From: Cylindrotheca closterium
Taxonomy: Eukaryota; Bacillariophyta; Bacillariophyceae; Bacillariales; Bacillariaceae
NCBI GenBank assembly: GCA_933822405.4
Contig: CAKOGP040002040.1
Span: 1-10,676, forward strand
Reading direction: 5' to 3'
DNA length: 10,676 bases
In this document: piece by piece, positions 7,256 to 10,676 of the stretch
Layout of the letters: each line of letters opens with the position of its first letter
Position numbering within the stretch: the stretch's first letter is position 1
Position numbers and translations under genes: made by a program
The notes under the pieces: generated by a model
Seen by the model: the letters and a program-made list of their open reading frames with translations, nothing else
Told to the model about the DNA's origin: nothing
Database searches by the model: none

Positions 7256-7711
7256 ATGGGCTACAGTTCTGGATTCGTTTCTCAGAAGTACTTGGCTTCA
7301 TATCCCAAAATTTCACAGTTCCAAGCTCGGCTAAACCAATTTGGATTGATACCAGCAGGAGGACAGCACCTGTCGCAAGCGTATGCTTATCATAGTTATG
7401 GATCCAAATACCTTGCAATGATTGGAACTTTTTCATCTTGCAAAAAACACATACTAGCTCGTTCTTTGGTGTTCAACGAGAATTCTGGATGCAATAAGTT
7501 CCTAAACAATTGAGACAAGGAGAGCAGAAAGATCCTCCTGAAAGGAATGGGAGACATTGCCAGATCCCTGGCCAAGTATGCCTATGAAAGAAAGATCAGT
7601 CCCAATATTGCCAAATTTGTTCTCAAATATGTTCTCTACAAGATTTTTGAGCAGTACTATATCTGGGGGATTCCTTTGATGAGCAAGACAGTGATATCTG
7701 TTGGTTACTAA
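7256..7711 (+). pseudogene. Interrupted reading frame inside the element, unrecognised product
   Basis: One plus-strand frame runs 152 codons from ATG 7256 to TAA 7709-7711 with a single internal TGA at 7511-7513. The second part reads like real protein and uses C-ending and AAG codons: KILLKGMGDIARSLAKYAYE, KISPNIAKFVLKYVLYKIFE, then IPLMSKTV. The first part is Gln/Tyr/Ser-rich (LIPAGGQHLSQAYAYHSYGS). I recognise no transposase or host family. The opposite strand also has open frames (7502-7780, 92 codons; 7623-7817, beginning MELMEIDKAWAHNGDDAIVQ), so the coding strand is not certain. It may be a captured gene fragment, a decayed element protein or chance. Confidence 0.3.
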
Positions 7712-7834
7712 TTTCATCAAGGGCTTCAAACTCATTGATAAGGTCGTTGTGTCTTGCTTGGACAATAGCATCATCGCCATTATGTGCCCAAGCTTTGTCG
7801 ATTTCCATCAGTTCCATTGTTCAAGAAATGGGCA

Positions 7835-7854
7835 ACTCTCATTGGAATGAGAGT
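7835..7854. repeat. 20-bp palindrome ACTCTCATT-GG-AATGAGAGT
   Basis: Nine-base perfect arms around GG. It lies near the right array and just upstream of a minus-strand ATG at 7817. It may be a hairpin or a protein-binding site of the element. Confidence 0.5.
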
Positions 7855-7924
7855 GGGAACTCAAACACTCATTCATTCACATACTCCAATCTTTTTGAAA
7901 CTGATACCAGTAAGCGGGTTTAGT

Positions 7925-8080
7925 CCCGCGTCAAAGACACGCAAGCCCGCGTTAAATTGACGCAACCCGCGTAAGTTGACGCGGAATTGGCGTTAAACTT
8001 ACGCAACTCTAACACAACTGCGCGTCAAACTAACGCAACTCGCATCATTCCCGCGTCAAAAGAAACATCCCGCGTCAAAG
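7925..8080. repeat. Right GCGTCA array of the element
   Basis: Four exact GCGTCA and two TGACGC copies, plus degenerate forms (GCGTTAA, GCGTAAG, AACGCAA, TACGCAA). It is more diverged than the left array and lacks clean tandem units. Most copies face the same way as in the left array although the termini are inverted, so the arrays are not simply part of the terminal inverted repeats. Confidence 0.75.
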
Positions 8081-8094
8081 TCGCAGAGCATTTT

Positions 8095-8196
8095 AACGGA
8101 CACATAAAAATTACTTAGCTTAAAAAACAAATTCTCAAACCAATCCAAACGGACAGATTTTGGGCGTGCGTTTGGGTGCGTCCCTGTAGAATGTCA
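8095..8196. repeat. Right terminal inverted repeat with doubled AACGGACA
   Basis: AACGGACA occurs at 8095-8102 and 8148-8155, separated by an A/T-rich spacer, and is followed by GCGTGCG and GGTGCGTCCCTG. Reverse-complemented, it gives the same order of motifs as 6808-6909. Confidence 0.6.
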
Positions 8197-8511
8197 TCAG
8201 CAACACAGGGAGGTTCTGCTGAAACCCGCCCGTACGTCGTACGTCAGAATTCCATGACTCATCAGTTAACCGTTTTCTGATCAGAGGCTGATTCGAGGCT
8301 GATTTTTTAAAAGACGTAGGATATATACTTCTGACAACGATTTCCACTTACGGAGGCTTATTGTATCCTTTCTATGATATAAAAGAGTTTCTGCTATGTG
8401 TTCAGTTCTTTGGTGGCCATATTTGGTAAAGGGCATTTAGAGTTTACAATTGTGGTCGGTGGAGTCCATTTTACGTAGATTTTGTACCGTATCTTTCGAG
8501 CACGCCGCTAT
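8197..8511. other. Non-coding stretch with no supported gene
   Basis: No frame with protein character on either strand. Minor structure only: a CGTACGTCGTACGTCA run (8231-8246) and a doubled GAGGCTGATT (8284-8304). Possibly old repeat-derived DNA. Confidence 0.5.
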
Positions 8512-8604
8512 AGAATCTTTCGAATTCAGCCAACTGCTGAAAAAATTCAGCCCACTGCTGAAAAAATTCAGCAGTTGTCAGCAGTTGGCTGAATTCCCTG
8601 CTGG
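8512..8604. repeat. GCTGAA hairpin element, copy A
   Basis: GAATTCAGCCAACTGCTGA (8522-8540) is a perfect 19-bp inverted match to 8578-8596. Nested inside is a smaller hairpin, ACTGCTGAA-AAAA-TTCAGCAGT (8554-8575). The core from about 8543 to 8603 matches copy B (10149-10208) with one visible difference. It has an AGAATCTT left end but no matching right end, so it looks truncated. Confidence 0.75.
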
Positions 8605-8790
8605 GATATGCCGCAATTTGTTGTGAATCTGAGCATGCATGCGCGACAGACCAATTTTCTCACTCTTTCTGCAGGGGTACCAAACCAAAAATCTCCTTTT
8701 TTCATGGATTGAATCGTTGTTTAACGCTTCACGTCCTGGTGGTGTTTTGATATTCGGACTTATATTAAAAAATATCTTCTCTTAAATCAT
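8605..8790. other. Spacer with no supported feature
   Basis: Between hairpin copy A and the first TTTGCTGTA repeat I see no coding character, no tRNA-like fold and no repeats beyond GCATGCATGC at 8633-8642. Confidence 0.5.
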
Positions 8791-8872
8791 AAATTTGCTG
8801 TAAATTTGCTGTAGATTTGCTGTAGTCATTACAGATGTTCCGAAATTGCTGTAAATGATGACCACAACAAAT
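8791..8872. repeat. TTTGCTGTA repeat, copy 1
   Basis: Three tandem 11-mers (AAATTTGCTGT type, 8791-8823) lead into AGTCATTACAGATGTTCCGA and AATTGCTGTAAATGATGACC, then ACAACAAA. The GTCATTACAG and CTGTAAATGATGAC parts are inverted to each other, so it can fold into a hairpin. Confidence 0.8.
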
Positions 8873-8975
8873 TTAAAGCAAAGAAGGGCTTGCGTGCGCG
8901 CATTCCAGGCCAGTATGTTGCTACACAAGTTCAAGCGGCCAGGGTAAACGGTTATACAGGAAAGTACGCTTGCGA

Positions 8976-9051
8976 CAATTTTGCTGTAAATTTGCTGTAA
9001 ATTTGCTGTAGTCATTTATAGATATTCCGAAATTGCTGTAAATGATGACCC
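8976..9051. repeat. TTTGCTGTA repeat, copy 2
   Basis: Three TTTGCTGTAAA-type 11-mers followed by the same hairpin module as copy 1, with GATATTCCGA in place of GATGTTCCGA. It ends in ATGATGACC without the ACAACAAA tail, so that side is diverged. Confidence 0.8.
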
Positions 9052-9125
9052 CAAAGATTTTGATTTTACTTCTTTCGCTTAAATACATTATGTTGTTCTA
9101 TAAGTAAAAGCTAATCGTAGAAAGA

Positions 9126-9227
9126 CTTTGCTGTGAATTTGCTGTAAATTTGCTGTGAATTTGCTGTAAATTTGCTGTAGTCATTTACAGATGTTCCGAA
9201 ATTGCTGTAAATGATGACTACAACAAA
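9126..9227. repeat. TTTGCTGTA repeat, copy 3
   Basis: Five tandem 11-mers alternating TTTGCTGTGAA and TTTGCTGTAAA, then the same module and a GACTACAACAAAG end. The varying 11-mer number (3, 3, 5) between copies shows expansion or contraction of this tandem part. Confidence 0.8.
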
Positions 9228-9575
9228 GAAAGGACTTCTTGTTGCTGTTAAGAAAACGTTATTCTAAATTTGAGGCAAGAGAAAGTGTGGCGTAACGTTA
9301 AACATTGTCCGAAATAGATAGCTACAGCATACTAGTCTATAGCCTAACAATAGGATATCTATTTTATTCACTCTGGTGGTACAGTTTTTGCTTCAAATAT
9401 AGGATGTCCATGGTCCATCGCATACTGGACAAGAACAGCCACCGCTTCAAAAGCATAGACATGATTTTCGGGGTCGTGATGGTGCAGTATGTGTTGAAGA
9501 GGAGTCCAGTCGACCATTCAAACTCTCGTGCCTTGACAGTTAAATCGCGCGCATGTACTGCTGGCCACTCCGACG
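9228..9575. other. Spacer holding only a possible ankyrin-repeat relic
   Basis: Apart from the minus-strand ankyrin-like frame at 9368-9517, described separately, no gene or repeat is supported here. Confidence 0.4.
9368..9517 (-). pseudogene. Possible ankyrin-repeat gene fragment
   Basis: A 49-codon minus-strand frame (ATG 9515-9517, TGA 9368-9370) reads WTPLQHILHHHDPENHVYAF, then EAVAVLVQYAMDHGHPIFEA. The TPLxxxL...(E)AVxVLVxYAxxHG pattern fits one ankyrin repeat (TPLHxAxxxxxxxVVxLLLxxGA) with an insertion in the loop. It is preceded at once by TGA and followed by a stop, and no further repeats are visible, so it is best read as a captured or decayed piece of a larger ankyrin protein. A longer overlapping frame in another phase on the same strand (9364-9594) has no such pattern. 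Confidence 0.35.
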
Positions 9576-9646
9576 ATTTTGTTGTGGTCATCATTTACAG
9601 CAATTTCGGAAGATCAAATTGCTGTAAATGATGACCACAACAAAAT
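9576..9646. repeat. TTTGCTGTA family, copy 4: perfect 31-bp inverted repeat
   Basis: The left arm 9576-9606 (ATTTTGTTGTGGTCATCATT...) and right arm 9616-9646 are exact reverse complements, with a 9-nt loop CGGAAGATC (9607-9615). It lacks the tandem 11-mers of copies 1-3 but has both full arms, so it may represent the intact form of this miniature palindromic element. Confidence 0.9.
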
Positions 9647-9850
9647 AATACAAACTCGAAAAGTCAAACCGATATATTTCACCTACTTAACAAGTTTTGT
9701 GAATGTTAAACATTTGAAGTCGTAAAAGGCACTAAACGATTTTTCCTAAGTAAAGCCTGAAATTGGAGTTTCGTGCAGAAGAGGGTGAAAATGACCACAT
9801 GGACTAGTAAAAAATGAGAAAAATCTGGTTTTACAACAAATTGCGGGGTA
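9647..9850. other. Spacer with no supported feature
   Basis: AT-rich DNA. A 127-codon plus-strand frame that starts at 9814 owes its repeated LLNFFSSW and TAEKIQ stretches to the hairpin repeats, so I do not call it. Confidence 0.5.
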
Positions 9851-9914
9851 TCCCTGAACTGCTGAATTTTTTCAGCAGTTGGTCTGATTTCAAAGATTCC
9901 GTTTCATCAGATTC
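9851..9914. repeat. GCTGAA hairpin element, copy C (partial)
   Basis: AACTGCTGAA-TTTT-TTCAGCAGTT (9857-9880) is a perfect hairpin. It and the following GGTCTGATTTCAAAGATTCC match the right end of copy B (10209-10252), and weaker similarity continues for about 15 more bases (CAGATTC). It appears to be a lone right end. Confidence 0.7.
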
Positions 9915-10117
9915 CTTTACATGGAATAAGGTGAAAAGACAACGTAGGTCCTGCCTAGAAGACAATATCTATTCGACAACTATAAATCATATATTAATTT
10001 CAGTCCCTTTAAAGGAATCGAGTGCAATGTATGAGTTCAAGCAATCAGATTTTACGCTGCTTGTCTCAGGTGGTGTTGAAGGTTTGGGATTGGCGATCCA
10101 CACACAGAAGGAAAAGG
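9915..10117. other. Spacer with no supported feature
   Basis: Between copies C and B there is only AT-rich sequence; the open frame here has no family features. Confidence 0.45.
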
Positions 10118-10252
10118 GAATCTTGCATTTTTTTCGAACTGCTGAAAAAATTCAGCCAACTGCTGAAAAAATTCAGCAGTTGTCAGCAGTTGGCTGAATT
10201 CCCTGCTGAACTGCTGAATTTTTTCAGCAGTTGGCCTGAATTCCAAGATTCT
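10118..10252. repeat. GCTGAA hairpin element, copy B (most complete, MITE-like)
   Basis: About 135 bp with inverted ends: GAATCTTGC... on the left and ...CCAAGATTC on the right. Perfect 20-bp arms, AACTGCTGAAAAAATTCAGC (10137-10156) and its complement (10213-10232), enclose a second inverted pair (10151-10166 with 10183-10198). The whole unit is a nested palindrome. Small size, inverted ends, no coding capacity and three copies nearby fit a miniature inverted-repeat element. Confidence 0.7.
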
Positions 10253-10676
10253 GTTGTTGCAGATTCTATTGTGTAACTGGGTGCGCACGCATGTCACTTT
10301 TGTAACGGTGAAATTGTGGAGACAAAAGGTACATTTTTAGCTCTGGAACATCTGGAACACCTGGCAGAACGAGGATTTTTGAGTTCTTTGTGGATCGTTT
10401 ATCCATATATATAAATACTTCCATCTCTTGCATCAGCTCGAAGGGCAGACGAACGACGCCAACCAAAAGATATCAGGACTACACAGAGATTCCAAAATTG
10501 TACATGTGCGCCCGGCAAGTCGGTACCGCTCTACTAAAGCCAAGCTGGAAGTGTTGGGAATTCACGTGCGCGTGTAAGAACTAATGAAGTACTGTTGGGA
10601 CTAACAAAGTACTTGTGGAAAATCCAGGTTTATATGGATTAAAAGTGGTCTTCAGGCGTGACAAATAGATAGGATA
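10253..10676. other. Right-end stretch with no supported gene
   Basis: No convincing coding frame. A TATATATAAAT stretch lies near 10405. Short frames on both strands lack family features; one plus-strand frame includes a LEHLEHLAE run encoded by a small CTGGAACA tandem (10341-10360). Confidence 0.45.
10580..10619. repeat. Two tandem 20-bp units
   Basis: ACTAATGAAGTACTGTTGGG followed by ACTAACAAAGTACTTGTGGA, 15 of 20 positions identical. This is a minor tandem duplication. Confidence 0.45.

Larger units (their letters stand above)
6808..8196. mobile_element. Non-autonomous DNA-transposon-like element with nested inverted ends and GCGTCA arrays
   Basis: The outer ends are inverted: TGACATTTCCTGGAACGCACC (6808-6827) corresponds to the reverse complement of GGTGCGTCCCTGTAGAATGTCA (8175-8196). 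Inward, CGCACGC and TGTCCGTT occur on the left, with their complements at matching places on the right. TGTCCGTT recurs at 6902-6909, and its complement at 8095-8102. The interior holds two arrays of a TGACGC-type motif and an interrupted frame with no recognisable transposase. No clear target-site duplication is visible, so the outer limits are uncertain by some tens of bases and the superfamily is unassigned. Its left end is about 65 bp upstream of the synthetase ATG. Confidence 0.6.
8512..10252. mobile_element. Possible 1.74-kb element bounded by 40-bp inverted ends
   Basis: The left end 8512-8551 (AGAATCTTTCGAATTCAGCC...) matches the reverse complement of 10213-10252 over 40 bases with about three differences. 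This could define one larger element that encloses the TTTGCTGTA repeats and the ankyrin-like relic. The alternative, which I find equally likely, is that copies A, B and C of one small palindromic element inserted separately. No target-site duplication was found for the larger reading. Confidence 0.3.

Noticed and set aside
6901..7395. 164-codon plus-strand frame with repeated VKLTQI and ASIPRQT peptides.
   Set aside because: It is the translation of the 21-bp and 30-bp GCGTCA tandem units, whose lengths are multiples of three, so the frame stays open. It starts at GTG, not ATG, and has no family character. The peptide repeats follow from the DNA repeats.
7623..7817. Minus-strand two-exon gene using a 46-nt intron (GTAACC...CCCCAG) to join MELMEIDKAW to the 7502-7780 frame.
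   Set aside because: The junction is in frame, but the intron would be shorter than others here and the product matches nothing I know. It is too weak to call.
6808..8196. Assignment of the element to hAT because an end reads CAGGG on the reverse strand.
   Set aside because: Only one end has CAGGG (the other has CCTGG), and no 8-bp target duplication is visible.
8782..9015. 77-codon minus-strand frame with repeated TTANLQQIYSK.
   Set aside because: It is encoded by the TTTGCTGTA tandem repeats and shows no independent coding signal.
9814..10197. 127-codon plus-strand frame.
   Set aside because: Its distinctive peptides (LLNFFSSW, TAEKIQ) come from the GCTGAA hairpin repeats; the rest has no recognisable domain.
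10266..10584. Short frames on both strands at the right end.
   Set aside because: No family features. One plus-strand frame has LEHLEHLAE, but this comes from a short CTGGAACA tandem and the frame is bounded by stops within 46 codons.

Overview
This is eukaryotic nuclear DNA, most likely from a stramenopile alga and probably a diatom. The genes have short GT-AG introns (63-83 nt) and compact spacing. They are interrupted by transposon-derived sequence that includes a gag-like protein of the kind common in diatom Ty1/copia elements. The diatom call rests on gene style and remembered protein families, not on a search. No prokaryotic operon, tRNA, rRNA or CRISPR array is visible.

Layout. Positions 120-1581 (minus strand) hold two retroelement-type genes: a gag-like protein that ends where its zinc knuckle should begin and, 37 bp upstream, a 110-residue coiled-coil protein with a small beta-barrel-like tail. 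Positions 1582-2087 form a shared upstream region with a strong hairpin, two TGASTCA sites and a 20-bp perfect palindrome just before the next gene. Positions 2088-4300 (plus) are a three-exon gene for a peptidase M3 (thimet/oligopeptidase A) relative whose zinc site has been lost, so it is a predicted pseudoenzyme. Positions 4383-6743 (minus, convergent, 82 bp away) encode a double-length cytosolic-type tyrosyl-tRNA synthetase with a live N-terminal half, a degenerate C-terminal half and one 81-nt intron that is in frame and free of stops.

Positions 6808-8196 form a non-autonomous DNA-transposon-like element about 65 bp upstream of the synthetase start. Its ends are inverted repeats in which the motif TGTCCGTT occurs twice, about 50 bp apart, on both sides. 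Inside lie two arrays of GCGTCA/TGACGC motifs and an interrupted reading frame. Positions 8197-10676 carry no convincing intact gene. They hold two families of short palindromic repeats: three copies of a GCTGAA-type hairpin element and four copies of a TTTGCTGTA-type hairpin, one of them a perfect 31-bp inverted repeat. There is also a possible ankyrin-repeat gene relic.

The two host genes work separately: one charges tRNA-Tyr, and the other probably has a non-catalytic peptide-binding or structural role. The points most worth follow-up are the inactive M3 protein, the element packed with TGACGC motifs (a motif type described as CO2/cAMP-responsive in diatom promoters), the stop-free intron in the double-length synthetase, and the hairpin repeat families.
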